A stretch of 64,000 nt of DNA from Sinonovacula constricta (lineage: Eukaryota > Mollusca > Bivalvia > Cardiida > Solecurtidae). Shown here piece by piece: positions 38,131-55,100 of this stretch. Every line of letters starts with the position of its first letter. Position 1 is the stretch's first letter. The notes under the pieces are model-generated. The model searched no databases. It was given only the letters and a program-made list of their open reading frames with translations, and had not been told where the DNA came from. The DNA lies in the NCBI GenBank assembly GCA_007844125.1, contig CM017561.1:33681406-33745405 (forward strand), in the 5' to 3' direction. A program made the translations under genes and the position numbers.

Positions 38131-41059
38131 ACTTGTTTCACGTGTACTGTATGAGTATAAAACACAAGTTGACTTCAATGTACTGTACAAGTATACAACA
38201 CAAGTTGAATTCAATGTACTGTACAAGTATACAACACAAGTTGACTTACGTGTACTGTACAAGGATACAACACAAGTTGACTTACGTGCACTGTACAAGG
38301 ATACAACACAAGTTGACTTACGTGTACTGTACAAGGATACAACACAAGTTGACTTACGTGTACTGTTTAAGTATACAACACAAGTTGACTTACGTGCACT
38401 GTACAAGGATACAACACAAGTTGACTTACGTGCACTGTACAAGGATACAACACAAGTTGACTTACGTGTACAGTACAAGGATACAACACAAGTTGACTTA
38501 CGTGTACTGTACAAGGATACAACACAAGTTGACTTACGTGTACTGTACAAGGATACAACACAAGTGGACTTCAATGTACTGTACAAGTATACAACACAAG
38601 TTGACTTACGTGCACTGTACAATATACAACACAAGTTGACTTACGTGTACTGTTTAAGTATACAACACAAGTTGACTTACGTGCACTGTACAAGGATACA
38701 ACACAAGTTGACTTACGTGCACTGTACAAGGATACGACACAAGTTGACTTACGTGCACTGTACAGGGATACAACACAAATTGACTTACGTGTACTGTACA
38801 AGGACACGTAAGTTGACTTACGTGCACTGTACAAGGATACAACACAAGTTGACTTACGTGCACTTTACAAGTATACAACACAAGTTGACTTACGTGCACT
38901 GTACAAGGATACAACACAAGATGACTTACGTGCACTTTGCAAGGATACAACACAAGTTGACTTACGTGTACTGTACAAGGATACAACACAAGATGACTTA
39001 CGTGCACTTTGCAAGGATACAACACAAGTTGACTTACGTGCACTGTACAAGTGTACAACACAAGTTGACTTACGTGCACTGTACAAGTGTACAACACAAG
39101 TTGACTTATGTGCACTTTGCAAGGATACAACACAAGTTGACTTACGTGCACTGTACAAGGATACAACACAAGATGACTTACGTGCACTTTGCAAGGATAC
39201 AACACAAGTTGACTTACGTGCACTGTACAAGTGTACAACACAAGTTGACTTACGTGCACTTTGCAAGGATACAACACAAGTTGACTTACGTGTACTGTAC
39301 AAGTATACAACACAAGTTGACTTACGTGTACTGTACAAGTGTACAACACAAGTTGACTTACGTGTGTTGTATAAGTATACAACACAAGTTGACTTACGTG
39401 CACTGTACAAGGATACAACACAAGTTGACTTACGTGCACTGTACAAGGATACAACACAAGTTGACTTACGTGTACTGTACAAGGATACAACACAAGTTGA
39501 CTTACGTGTACTGTACAAGGATACAACACAAGTTGACTTGCGTGTACAGTACAAGGATACAACACAAGTTGACTTACGTGTACTGTACAAGGATACAACA
39601 CAAGTTGACTTACGTGCACTGTACAAGGATACAACACAAGTTGACTTACGTGTACTGTACAAGGATACAACACAAGTTGACTTACGTGTACTGTACAAGG
39701 ATACAACACAAGTTGACTTACGTGTACTGTACAAGGATACAACACAAGTTGACTTACGTGCACTGTACAAGGATACAACACAAGTTGACTTACGTGCACT
39801 GTACAAGGATATAACACAAGTTGACTTACGTGTACTGTACAAGGATACAACACAAGTTGACTTACGTGCACTGTACAAGGATACAACACAAGTTGACTTA
39901 CGTGCACTGTACAAGGATACAACACAAGTTGACTAACGTGTACAGTACAAGGATACAACACAAGTTGACTTACGTGCACTGTACAAGGATACAACACAAG
40001 TTGACTTACGTGTACTGTACAAGGATAAAACACAAGTTGACTTACGTGTACTGTACAAGGATACAACACAAGTTGACTTCAATGTACTGTACAAGTATAC
40101 AACACAAGTTGACTTACGTGCACTGTACAAGGATACAACACAAGTTGACTTACGTGTACTGTACAAGGATACAACACAAGTTGACTTACGTGTACTGTAC
40201 AAGGACACAACACAAGTTGACTTACGTGCACTGTACAAGGATACAACACAAGTTGACTTACGTGCACTGTACAAGGATACAACACAAGTTGACTTACGTG
40301 TACTGTACAAGGATACAACACAAGTTGACTTACGTGTACTGTTTAAGTATACAACACAAGTTGACTTACGTGTACTGTTTAAGTATACAACACAAGTTGA
40401 CTTACGTGCACTGTACAAGGATACAACACAAGTTGACTTACGTGCACTGTATAAGGATACAACACAAGTTGACTTACGTGCACTGTACAAGGATACAACA
40501 CAAGTTGACTTACGTGTACTGTACAAGGATACAACACAAGATGACTTACGTGCACTGTACAAGGATACAACACAAGTTGACTTACGTGTACTGTATAAGG
40601 ATACAACACAAGTTGACTTACGTGCACTGTACACGGATACAACACAAGTTGACTTACGTGTACTGTACAAGGATACAACACAAGTTGACTTACGTGTACT
40701 GTACAAGGATACAACACAAGATGACTTACGTGCACTGTACAAGGATACAACACAAGTTGACTTACGTGTACTGTACAAGGATACAACACAAGTTGACTTC
40801 CGTGTACAGTACAAGGATACAACACAAGATGACTTACGTGTACTGTACAAGGATACAACACAAGTTGACTTACGTGTACTGTACAAGGATACAACACAAG
40901 ATGACTTACGTGCACTGTACAAGGATATAACACAAGTTGACTTACGTGTACTGTACAAGGATACAACACAAGTTGACTTACGTGTACTGTATAAGGATAC
41001 AACACAAGTTGACTTACGTGCACTGTACAAGGATACAACACAAGATGACTTACGTGTAC

Positions 41060-44000
41060 TGTACAAGGATACAACACAAGTTGACTTACGTGTACTGTAT
41101 AAGTATACAACACAAGTTGACTTCCGTGTACTGTACAAGTATACAACACAAGTTGACTTCCATGTACTGTATATTTAGACAACACAAGATGACTTACGTG
41201 TACTGTACAAGGATACAAGACAAGTTGACTTACCTGTACTGTATAAGGATACAACACAAGTTGACTTACGTTTACTGTACAAGGATACAACACAAGTTGA
41301 CTTACATGTACTGTATATTTATACAACATAAGATGACTTACGTGTACTGTACAAGTATACAACACAAGTTGACTTACGTTTACTGTATAAGGATACAACA
41401 CAAGTTGACTTACGTTTACTGTACAAGGATACAACACAAGTTGACTTCCATGTACTGTATATTTATACAACATAAGATGACTTACGTGTACTGTACAAGG
41501 ATACAACACAAGTTGACTTACGTGTACTGTATAAGGATACAACACAAGTTGACTTACGTTTACTGTACAAGGATACAACACAAGTTGACTTCCGTGTACT
41601 GTACAAGTATACAACACAAGTTGACTTACGTGTACTGTATAAGTATACAACACAAGTTGCTTACGTGTACTGTACAAGTATACAACACAAGTTGACTTCC
41701 ATGTACTGTATATTTATACAACACAAGATGACTTACGTGTACTGTACAAGGATACAACACCAGTTGACTTACGTGTACTGTACAAGGATACAACACAAGT
41801 TGACGTACGTTTACTGTACAAGGATACAACACAAGTTGACTTCCGTGTACTGTACAAGTATACAACACAAGTTGACTTCCATGTACTGTATATTTATACA
41901 ACACAAGATGACTTACGTGTACTGTACAAGGATACAACACAAATTGACTTACGTGTACTGTACAAGTGTACAACACAAGTTGACTAACGTGCACTGTACA
42001 AGGATACAACACAAGTTGACTTACGTGTACTGTACAAGGATACAATACAAGATGACTTACGTGTACTGTACAAGGATACAACACAAGATGTCTTACGTGC
42101 ACTGTATAAGGATACAACACAAGTTGACTTACGTCTACTGTACAAGGATACAACACAAGTTGACTTACGTGTACTGTACAAGGATACAACACAAGTTCAC
42201 TTACGTGTACTGTATAAGGATACAACACAAGTTGACTTACGTGTACTGTACAAGGATACAACACAAGTTGACTGACGTGTACTGTACAAGGATACAACAC
42301 AAGTTGACTTACGTGTACTGTACAAGGATACAACACAAGTTGACTTACGTGTACTGTACAAGGATACAACACAAGTTGACTTACGTGCACTGTACAAGGA
42401 TACAACACAAGTTGACTTACGTGTACTGTACATGATACAACACAAGTTGACTTACGTGTACTGTACAAGGATACAAGACAAGTTGACTTACGTGTACTGT
42501 ATTAGGATACAACACAAGTTGACTTACGTGCACTGTACAAGGATACAACACAAGTTGACTTACGTGTACTGTACAAGGATAAAACACAAGTTGACTTACG
42601 TGTACTGTACAAGGATACAACACAAGTTGACTTCAATGTACTGTACAAGTATACAACACAAGTTGACTTACGTGCACTGTACAAGGATACAACACAAGAT
42701 GACTTACGTGTACTGTACAAGGATACAACACAAGATGTCTTACGTGCACTGTATAAGGATACAACACAAGTTGACTTACGTGTACTGTACAAGGATACAA
42801 CACAAGTTGACTTACGTGTACTGTACAAGGATACAACACAGATGACTACGTGCACTGTATAGGATACAGACAGTGACTACGTGTACTGTACAAGGATACA
42901 ACACAAGTTGACTTACGTGTACTGTATAAGGATACAACACAAGTTGACTTACGTGTACTGGTACAAGGGATACAACACAAGTTGACTTACGTGTACTGTA
43001 CAAGTATACAACACAAGTTGACTTACGTGCACTGTACAAGGATACAACACAAATTGACTACGTGTACTGTACAAGGATACAACACAAGTTGACTTACGTG
43101 CACTGTACAAGTATACAACACAAATTGACTTACGTGTACGGTACAAGGATACAACACAAGTTTGACTTACGTGCACTGTACAAGTATACAACACAAATTG
43201 ACTTACGTGTACTGTACAAGGATACAACACAAGTTGACTTACGTGCACTGTACAAGGATACAACACAAGTTGACTTACGTGCACTGTACAAGGATACAAC
43301 ACAAGTTGACTTACGTGCACTGTATAAGGATACAACACAAGTTGACTTACGTGCACTGTACAAGGATACAACACAAGTTGACTTACGTGCACTGTACAAG
43401 GATACAACACAAATTGACTTACGTGTACTGTACAAGTATACAGCACAAGTTGACTTACGTGCACTGTACAAAGATACAACACAAGATGACTTACGTGCAC
43501 TGTACAAGGATACAACACAAGATGACTTACGTGTACTGTACAAGGATACAACACAAGTTGACTTACGTGTACTGTATAAGTATACAACACAAGTTGACTT
43601 CCGTGTACTGTACAAGTATACAACACAAGTTGACTTCCATGTACTGTATATTTAGACAACACAAGATGACTTACGTGTACTGTACAAGGATACAAGACAA
43701 GTTGACTTACCTGTACTGTATAAGGATACAACACAAGTTGACTTACGTTTACTGTACAAGGATACAACACAAGTTGACTTACATGTACTGTATATTTATA
43801 CAACATAAGATGACTTACGTGTACTGTACAAGTATACAACACAAGTTGACTTACGTTTACTGTATAAGGATACAACACAAGTTGACTTACGTTTACTGTA
43901 CAAGGATACAACACAAGTTGACTTCCATGTACTGTATATTTATACAACATAAGATGACTTACGTGTACTGTACAAGGATACAACACAAGTTGACTTACGT

Positions 44001-46015
44001 GTACTGTATAAGGATACAACACAAGTTGACTTACGTTTACTGTACAAGGATACAACACAAGTTGACTTCCGTGTACTGTACAAGTATACAACACAAGTTG
44101 ACTTACGTGTACTGTATAAGTATACAACACAAGTTGCTTACGTGTACTGTACAAGTATACAACACAAGTTGACTTCCATGTACTGTATATTTATACAACA
44201 CAAGATGACTTACGTGTACTGTACAAGGATACAACACCAGTTGACTTACGTGTACTGTACAAGGATACAACACAAGTTGACGTACGTTTACTGTACAAGG
44301 ATACAACACAAGTTGACTTCCGTGTACTGTACAAGTATACAACACAAGTTGACTTCCATGTACTGTATATTTATACAACACAAGATGACTTACGTGTACT
44401 GTACAAGGATACAACACAAATTGACTTACGTGTACTGTACAAGTGTACAACACAAGTTGACTAACGTGCACTGTACAAGGATACAACACAAGTTGACTTA
44501 CGTGTACTGTACAAGGATACAATACAAGATGACTTACGTGTACTGTACAAGGATACAACACAAGATGTCTTACGTGCACTGTATAAGGATACAACACAAG
44601 TTGACTTACGTCTACTGTACAAGGATACAACACAAGTTGACTTACGTGTACTGTACAAGGATACAACACAAGTTCACTTACGTGTACTGTATAAGGATAC
44701 AACACAAGTTGACTTACGTGTACTGTACAAGGATACAACACAAGTTGACTGACGTGTACTGTACAAGGATACAACACAAGTTGACTTACGTGTACTGTAC
44801 AAGGATACAACACAAGTTGACTTACGTGTACTGTACAAGGATACAACACAAGTTGACTTACGTGCACTGTACAAGGATACAACACAAGTTGACTTACGTG
44901 TACTGTACATGAATACAACACAAGTTGACTTACGTGTACTGTACAAGGATACAAGACAAGTTGACTTACGTGTACTGTATTAGGATACAACACAAGTTGA
45001 CTTACGTGCACTGTACAAGGATACAACACAAGTTGACTTACGTGTACTGTACAAGGATAAAACACAAGTTGACTTACGTGTACTGTACAAGGATACAACA
45101 CAAGTTGACTTCAATGTACTGTACAAGTATACAACACAAGTTGACTTACGTGCACTGTACAAGGATACAACACAAGATGACTTACGTGTACTGTACAAGG
45201 ATACAACACAAGATGTCTTACGTGCACTGTATAAGGATACAACACAAGTTGACTTACGTGTACTGTACAAGGATACAACACAAGTTGACTTACGTGTACT
45301 GTACAAGGATACAACACAAGATGACTTACGTGCACTGTATAAGGATACAAGACAAGTTGACTTACGTGTACTGTACAAGGATACAACACAAGTTGACTTA
45401 CGTGTACTGTATAAGGATACAACACAAGTTGACTTACGTGTACTGTACAAGGATACAACACAAGTTGACTTACGTGTACTGTACAAGTATACAACACAAG
45501 TTGACTTACGTGCACTGTACAAGGATACAACACAAATTGACTTACGTGTACTGTACAAGGATACAACACAAGTTGACTTACGTGCACTGTACAAGTATAC
45601 AACACAAATTGACTTACGTGTACGGTACAAGGATACAACACAAGTTGACTTACGTGCACTGTACAAGTATACAACACAAATTGACTTACGTGTACTGTAC
45701 AAGGATACAACACAAGTTGACTTACGTGCACTGTACAAGGATACAACACAAGTTGACTTACGTGCACTGTACAAGGATACAACACAAGTTGACTTACGTG
45801 CACTGTATAAGGATACAACACAAGTTGACTTACGTGCACTGTACAAGGATACAACACAAGTTGACTTACGTGCACTGTACAAGGATACAACACAAATTGA
45901 CTTACGTGTACTGTACAAGTATACAGCACAAGTTGACTTACGTGCACTGTACAAAGATACAACACAAGATGACTTACGTGCACTGTACAAGGATACAACA
46001 CAAGATGACTTACAT
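41060..46015. repeat. ~2.48 kb tandem duplication inside the 36 bp array
   Basis: The distinctive run of variant monomers at 41100-43540 recurs at 43577-46015, including the rare TATATTTAGAC monomer (41169 and 43646, 2,477 bp apart). 69 monomers would be 2,484 bp; the missing 7 bp match the net small deletions in the first copy (42430-43165). Confidence 0.85.
42430..43165. other. Indel-rich patch within the 36 bp array
   Basis: Compared with its duplicate near 44905-45645, this stretch has many one-base losses and gains and lost homopolymer bases: ACACAGATGACTACG for ACACAAGATGACTTACG, TATAGGATACAGACAG for TATAAGGATACAAGACAAG, GTACTGGTACAAGGG, AATTGACTACG and AAGTTTGACTT. Elsewhere the array is almost free of indels. 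This pattern is typical of poorly polished long-read consensus. Confidence 0.75.
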
Positions 46016-46193
46016 GTACTGTACAAGGATACAACACAAATTGACTTACGTGTACTGTACAAGGATACAACACAAGTTGACTTACGTGTACTGTACAAGT
46101 ATACAACACAAGTTGACTTACGTGCACTGTACAAGGATACAACACAAGATGACTTACGTGCACTGTATAAGGATACAACACAAGTAGACTTAC

Positions 46194-49100
46194 GTGTACT
46201 GTACAAGGATACAACACAAGTTGACTTACGTGTACTGTACAAGGATACAACACAAGTTGACTTACGTGCACTGTACAAGGATACAACACAAGTTGACTTA
46301 CGTGTACTGTACAAGGATACAACACAAGATGACTTACGTGCACTGTATAAGGATACAACACAAGTTGACTTACGTGTACTGTACAAGGATACAACACAAG
46401 TTGACTTACGTGTACTGTACAAGGATACAACACAAGTTGACTTACGTGTACTGTACAAGGATACAACACAAGTTGACTTACGTGTACTGTACAAGGATAC
46501 AACACAAGTTGACTTACGTGTACTGTACAAGGATACAACACAAGATGACTTACGTGTACTGTATAAGGGTACAACACAAGTTGACTTACGTGTACTGTAC
46601 AAGGATACAACACAAGTTGACTTACGTGCACTGTATAAGGATACAACACAAGTTGACTTACGTTTACTGTACAAGGATACAACACAAGTTGACTTATGTG
46701 TACTGTACAAGGATACAACACAAGATGACTTACGTGCACTGTACAAGGATACAACACAAGTTGACTTACGTGTACTGTATAAGGATACAACACAAGTTGA
46801 CTTACGTGCACTGTACAAGGATACAACACAAGTTGACTTACGTGTACTGTACAAGGATACAACACAAGTTGACTTACGTGTACTGTACAAGGATACAACA
46901 CAAGATGACTTACGTGCACTGTACAAGGATACAACACAAGTTGACTTACGTGTACTGTACAAGGATACAACACAAGTTGACTTCCCTGTACAGTACAAGG
47001 ATACAACACAAGATGACTTACGTGTACTGTACAAGGATACAACACAAGTTGACTTACGTGCACTGTACAAGGATACAACACAAGATGACTTACGTGTACT
47101 GTATAAGGATACAACACAAGTTGACTTACGTGCACTGTACAAGGATACAACACAAGATGACTTACGTGTACTGTACAAGGATACAACACAAGTTGACTTA
47201 CGTGTACTGTATAAGTATACAACACAAGTTGACTTCCGTGTACTGTACAAGTATACAACACAAGTTGACTTCCATGTACTGTATATTTAGACAACACAAG
47301 ATGACTTACGTGTACTGTACAAGGATACAAGACAAGTTGACTTACCTGTACTGTATAAGGATACAACACAAGTTGACTTACGTTTACTGTACAAGGATAC
47401 AACACAAGTTGACTTACATGTCCTGTATATTTATACAACATAAGATGACTTACGTGTACTGTACAAGTATACAACACAAGTTGACTTACGTGTACTGTAT
47501 AAGGATACAACACAAGTTGACTTACGTGCACTGTACAAGGATACAACACAAGTTGACTTACGTGCACTGTATAAGGATACAACACAAGTTGACTTACGTG
47601 CACTGTACAAGGATACAACACAAGTTGACTTACGTGCACTGTACAAGGATACAACACAAATTGACTTACGTGTACTGTACAAGTATACAGCACAAGTTGA
47701 CTTACGTGCACTGTACAAAGATACAACACAAGATGACTTACGTGCACTGTACAAGGATACAACACAAGATGACTTACATGTACTGTACAAGGATACAACA
47801 CAAATTGACTTACGTGTACTGTACAAGGATACAACACAAGTTGACTTACGTGTACTGTACAAGTATACAACACAAGTTGACTTACGTGCACTGTACAAGG
47901 ATACAACACAAGATGACTTACGTGCACTGTATAAGGATACAACACAAGTTGACTTACGTGTACTGTACAAGGATACAACACAAGATGACTTACGTGTACT
48001 GTATAAGGGTACAACACAAGTTGACTTACGTGTACTGTACAAGGATACAACACAAGTTGACTTACGTGCACTGTATAAGGATACAACACAAGTTGACTTA
48101 CGTTTACTGTACAAGGATACAACACAAGTTGACTTACGTGCACTGTACAAGTATACAACACAAGTTGACTTCCATGTACTGTATATTTAGACAACACAAG
48201 ATGACTTACGTGTACTGTACAAGGATACAAGACAAGTTGACTTACCTGTACTGTATAAGGATACAACACAAGTTGACTTACGTTTACTGTACAAGGATAC
48301 AACACAAGTTGACTTACATGTACTGTATATTTATACAACATAAGATGACTTACGTGTACTGTACAAGTATACAACACAAGTTGACTTACGTGTACTGTAT
48401 AAGGATACAACACAAGTTGACTTACGTTTACTGTACAAGGATACAACACAAGTTGACTTCCATGTACTGTATATTTATACAACATAAGATGACTTACGTG
48501 TACTGTACAAGGATAGAACACAAGTTGACTTACGTGTACTGTATAAGGATACAACACAAGTTGACTTACGTTTACTGTACAAGGATACAACACAAGTTGA
48601 CTTCCGTGTACTGTACAAGTATACAACACAAGTTGACTTACGTGTACTGTATAAGTATACAACACAAGATGACTTACGTGTACTGTACAAGGATACAACA
48701 CAAATTGACTTACGTGTACTGTACAAGGATACAACACAAGTTGACTTACGTGTACTGTACAAGTATACAACACAAGTTGACTTACGTGTACTGTACAAGG
48801 ATACAACAGAAGATGTCTTACGTGCACTGTATAAGGATACAACACAAGTTGACTTACGTGTACTGTACAAGGATACAACACAAGTTGACTTACGTGTACT
48901 GTACAAGGATACAACACAAGATGACTTACGTGCACTGTATAAGGATACAACACAAGTTGACTGACGTGTACTGTACAAGGATACAACACAAGTTGACTTA
49001 CGTGTACTGTATAAGGATACAACACAAGTTGACTTACGTGTACTGTACAAGGATACAACACAAGTTGACTTACGTGTACTGTACAAGTATACAACACAAG

Positions 49101-52100
49101 TTGACTTACGTGCACTGTACAAGGATACAACACAAATTGACTTACGTGTACTGTACAAGGATACAACACAAGTTGACTTACGTGCACTGTACAAGTATAC
49201 AACACAAATTGACTTACGTGTACTGTACAAGGATACAACACAAGTTGACTTACGTGCACTGTACAAGTATACAACACAAATTGACTTACGTGTACTGTAC
49301 AAGGATACAACACAAGTTGACTTACGTGCACTGTACAAGGATACAACACAAGTTGACTTACGTGCACTGTACAAGGATACAACACAAGTTGACTTACGTG
49401 CACTGTATAAGGATACAACACAAGTTGACTTACGTGCACTGTACAAGGATACAACACAAGTTGACTTACGTGCACTGTACAAGGATACAACACAAATTGA
49501 CTTACGTGTACTGTACAAGTATACAGCACAAGTTGACTTACGTGCACTGTACAAAGATACAACACAAGATGACTTACGTGCACTGTACAAGGATACAACA
49601 CAAGATGACTTACATGTACTGTACAAGGATACAACACAAATTGACTTACGTGTACTGTACAAGGATACAACACAAGTTGACTTACGTGTACTGTACAAGT
49701 ATACAACACAAGTTGACTTACGTGCACTGTACAAGGATACAACACAAGATGACTTACGTGCACTGTATAAGGATACAACACAAGTAGACTTACGTGTACT
49801 GTACAAGGATACAACACAAGTTGACTTACGTGTACTGTACAAGGATACAACACAAGTTGACTTACGTGCACTGTACAAGGATACAACACAAGTTGACTTA
49901 CGTGTACTGTACAAGGATACAACACAAGATGACTTACGTGCACTGTATAAGGATACAACACAAGTTGACTTACGTGTACTGTACAAGGATACAACACAAG
50001 TTGACTTACGTGTACTGTACAAGGATACAACACAAGTTGACTTACGTGTACTGTACAAGGATACAACACAAGTTGACTTACGTGTACTGTACAAGGATAC
50101 AACACAAGTTGACTTACGTGTACTGTACAAGGATACAACACAAGTTGACTTACGTGCACTGTATAAGGATACAACACAAGTTGACTTACGTTTACTGTAC
50201 AAGGATACAACACAAGTTGACTTATGTGTACTGTACAAGGATACAACACAAGATGACTTACGTGCACTGTACAAGGATACAACACAAGTTGACTAACGTG
50301 TACTGTATAAGGATACAACACAAGTTGACTTACGTGCACTGTACAAGGATACAACACAAGTTGACTTACGTGTACTGTACAAGGATACAACACAAGTTGA
50401 CTTACGTGTACTGTACAAGGATACAACACAAGATGACTTACGTGCACTGTACAAGGATACAACACAAGTTGACTTACGTGTACTGTACAAGGATACAACA
50501 CAAGTTGACTTCCCTGTACAGTACAAGGATACAACACAAGATGACTTACGTGTACTGTACAAGGATACAACACAAGTTGACTTACGTGTACTGTACAAGG
50601 ATACAACACAAGATGACTTACGTGCACTGTACAAGGATACAACACAAGATGACTTACGTGTACTGTATAAGGATACAACACAAGTTGACTTACGTGCACT
50701 GTACAAGGACACAACACAAGATGACTTACGTGTACTGTACAAGGATACAACACAAGTTGACTTACGTGTACTGTATAAGTATACAACACAAGTTGACTTC
50801 CGTGTACTGTACAAGTATACAACACAAGTTGACTTCCATGTACTGTATATTTAGACAACACAAGATGACTTACGTGTACTGTACAAGGATACAAGACAAG
50901 TTGACTTACCTGTACTGTATAAGGATACAACACAAGTTGACTTACGTTTACTGTACAAGGATACAACACAAGTTGACTTACATGTACTGTATATTTATAC
51001 AACATAAGATGACTTACGTGTACTGTACAAGTATACAACACAAGTTGACTTACGTGTACTGTATAAGGATACAACACAAGTTGACTTACGTTTACTGTAT
51101 AAGGATACAACACAAGTTGACTTACGTTTACTGTACAAGGATACAACACAAGTTGACTTCCATGTACTGTATATTTATACAACATAAGATGACTTACGTG
51201 TACTGTACAAGGATACAACACAAGTTGACTTACGTGTACTGTATAAGGATACACCACAAGTTGACTTACGTTTACTGTACAAGGATACAACACAAGTTGA
51301 CTTCCGTGTACTGTACAAGTATACAACACAAGTTGACTTACGTGTACTGTATAAGTATACAACACAAGATGACTTACGTGTACTGTACAAGGATACAACA
51401 CAAATTGACTTACGTGTACTGTACAAGGATACAACACAAGTTGACTTACGTGTACTGTACAAGTATACAACACAAGTTGACTTACGTGCACTGTACAAGG
51501 ATACAACACAAGATGACTTACGTGCACTGTATAAGGATACAACACAAGTAGACTTACGTGTACTGTACAAGGATACAACACAAGTTGACTTACGTGTACT
51601 GTACAAGGATACAACACAAGTTGACTTACGTGCACTGTACAAGGATACAACACAAGTTGACTTACGTGTACTGTACAAGGATACAACACAAGATGACTTA
51701 CGTGCACTTTATAAGGATACAACACAAGTTGACTTACGTGTACTGTACAAGGATACAACACAAGTTGACTTACGTGTACTGTACAAGGATACAACACAAG
51801 TTGACTTACGTGTACTGTACAAGGATACAACACAAGTTGACTTACGTGTACTGTACAAGGATACAACACAAGTTGACTTACGTGTACTGTACAAGGATAC
51901 AACACAAGTTGACTTACGTGTACTGTACAAGGATACAACACAAGATGACTTACGTGTACTGTATAAGGGTACAACACAAGTTGACTTACGTGTACTGTAC
52001 AAGGATACAACACAAGTTGACTTACGTGCACTGTATAAGGATACAACACAAGTTGACTTACGTTCACTGTACAAGGATACAACACAAGTTGACTTATGTG

Positions 52101-55100
52101 TACTGTACAAGGATACAACACAAGATGACTTACGTGCACTGTACAAGGGTACAACACAAGTTGACTTACGTGTACTGTATAAGGATACAACACAAGTTGA
52201 CTTACGTGCACTGTACAAGGATACAACACAAGTTGACTTACGTGTACTGTACAAGGATACAACACAAGTTGACTTACGTGTACTGTACAAGGATACAACA
52301 CAAGATGACTTACGTGCACTGTACAAGGATACAACACAAGTTGACTTACGTGTACTGTACAAGGATACAACACAAGATGACTTACGTTTACTGTACAAGG
52401 ATACAACACAAGTTGACTTACGTGTACTGTATAAGTATACAACACAAGTTGACTTACGTGTACTGTACAAGTATACAACACAAGTTGACTTCCATGTACT
52501 GTATATTTATACAACACAAGATGACTTACGTGTACTGTACAAGGATACAACACAAGTTGACTTACGTGTACTGTACAAGGATACAACACAAGTTGACTTA
52601 CGTTTACTGTACAAGGATACAACACAAGTTGACTTCCGTGTACTGAACAAGTATACAACACAAGTTGACTTCCATGTACTGTATATTTATACAACACAAG
52701 ATGACTTACGTGTACTGTACAAGGATACAACACAAATTGACTTACGTGTACTGTACAAGTGTACAACACAAGTTGACTTACGTGCACTGTACAAGGATAC
52801 AACACAAGTTGACTTACGTGTACTGTACAAGGATACAATACAAGATGACTTACGTGTACTGTACAAGGATACAACACAAGATGTCTTACATGCACTGTAT
52901 AAGGATACAACACAAGTTGACTTACGTGTACTGTACAAGGATACAACACAAGTTGACTTACGTGTACTGTACAAGGATACAACACAAGTTGACTTATGTG
53001 TACTGTACAAGGATACAACACAAGATGACTTACGTGCACTGTACAAGGATACAACACAAGTTGACTTACGTGTACTGTATAAGGATACAACACAAGTTGA
53101 CTTACGTGCACTGTACAAGGATACAACACAAGTTGACTTACGTGTACTGTACAAGGATACAACACAAGTTGACTTATGTGTACTGTACAAGGATACAACA
53201 CAAGATGACTTACGTGCACTGTACAAGGATACAACACAAGTTGACTTACGTGTACTGTATAAGGATACAACACAAGTTGACTTACGTGCACTGTACAAGG
53301 ATACAACACAAGTTGACTTACGTGTACTGTACAAGGATACAACACAAGTTGACTTACGTGTACTGTACAAGTATACAACACAAGTTGACTTACGTGTACT
53401 GTACAAGGATACAACACAAGTTGACTTCCGTGTACAGTACAAGGATACAACACAAGTAGACTTACGTGTACTGTACAAGGATACAACACAAGTTGACTTA
53501 CGTGTACTGTACAAGGATACAACACAAGTTGACTTACGTGCACTGTACAAGGATACAACACAAGTTGACTTACGTGTACTGTACAAGGATACAACACAAG
53601 ATGACTTACGTTTACTGTACAAGGATACAACACAAGTTGACTTACGTGTACTGTACAAGGATACAACACAAGTTGACTTACGTGTACTGTACAAGGATAC
53701 AACACAAGTTGACTTACGTGTACTGTACAAGGATACAACACAAGTTGACTTACGTGTACTGTACAAGGATACAACACAAGTTGACTTACGTGTACTGTAC
53801 AAGGATACAACACAAGTTGACTTACGTGCACTGTATAAGGATACAACACAAGTTGACTTACGTTTACTGTACAAGGATACAACACAAGTTGACTTATGTG
53901 TACTGTACAAGGATACAACACAAGATGACTTACGTGCACTGTACAAGGATACAACACAAGTTGACTAACGTGTACTGTATAAGGATACAACACAAGTTGA
54001 CTTACGTGCACTGTACAAGGATACAACACAAGTTGACTTACGTGTACTGTACAAGGATACAACACAAGTTGACTTACGTGTACTGTACAAGGATACAACA
54101 CAAGATGACTTACGTGCACTGTACAAGGATACAACACAAGTTGACTTACGTGTACTGTACAAGGATACAACACAAGTTGACTTCCCTGTACAGTACAAGG
54201 ATACAACACAAGATGACTTACGTGTACTGTACAAGGATACAACACAAGTTGACTTACGTGTACTGTACAAGGATACAACACAAGATGACTTACGTGCACT
54301 GTACAAGGATACAACACAAGATGACTTACGTGTACTGTATAAGGATACAACACAAGTTGACTTACGTGCACTGTACAAGGACACAACACAAGATGACTTA
54401 CGTGTACTGTACAAGGATACAACACAAGTTGACTTACGTGTACTGTATAAGTATACAACACAAGTTGACTTCCGTGTACTGTACAAGTATACAACACAAG
54501 TTGACTTCCATGTACTGTATATTTAGACAACACAAGATGACTTACGTGTACTGTACAAGGATACAAGACAAGTTGACTTACCTGTACTGTATAAGGATAC
54601 AACACAAGTTGACTTACGTTTACTGTACAAGGATACAACACAAGTTGACTTACATGTACTGTATATTTATACAACATAAGATGACTTACGTGTACTGTAC
54701 AAGTATACAACACAAGTTGACTTACGTGTACTGTATAAGGATACAACACAAGTTGACTTACGTTTACTGTATAAGGATACAACACAAGTTGACTTACGTT
54801 TACTGTACAAGGATACAACACAAGTTGACTTCCATGTACTGTATATTTATACAACATAAGATGACTTACGTGTACTGTACAAGGATACAACACAAGTTGA
54901 CTTACGTGTACTGTATAAGGATACAACACAAGTTGACTTACGTTTACTGTACAAGGATACAACACAAGTTGACTTCCGTGTACTGTACAAGTATACAACA
55001 CAAGTTGACTTACGTGTACTGTATAAGTATACAACACAAGATGACTTACGTGTACTGTACAAGGATACAACACAAATTGACTTACGTGTACTGTACAAGG

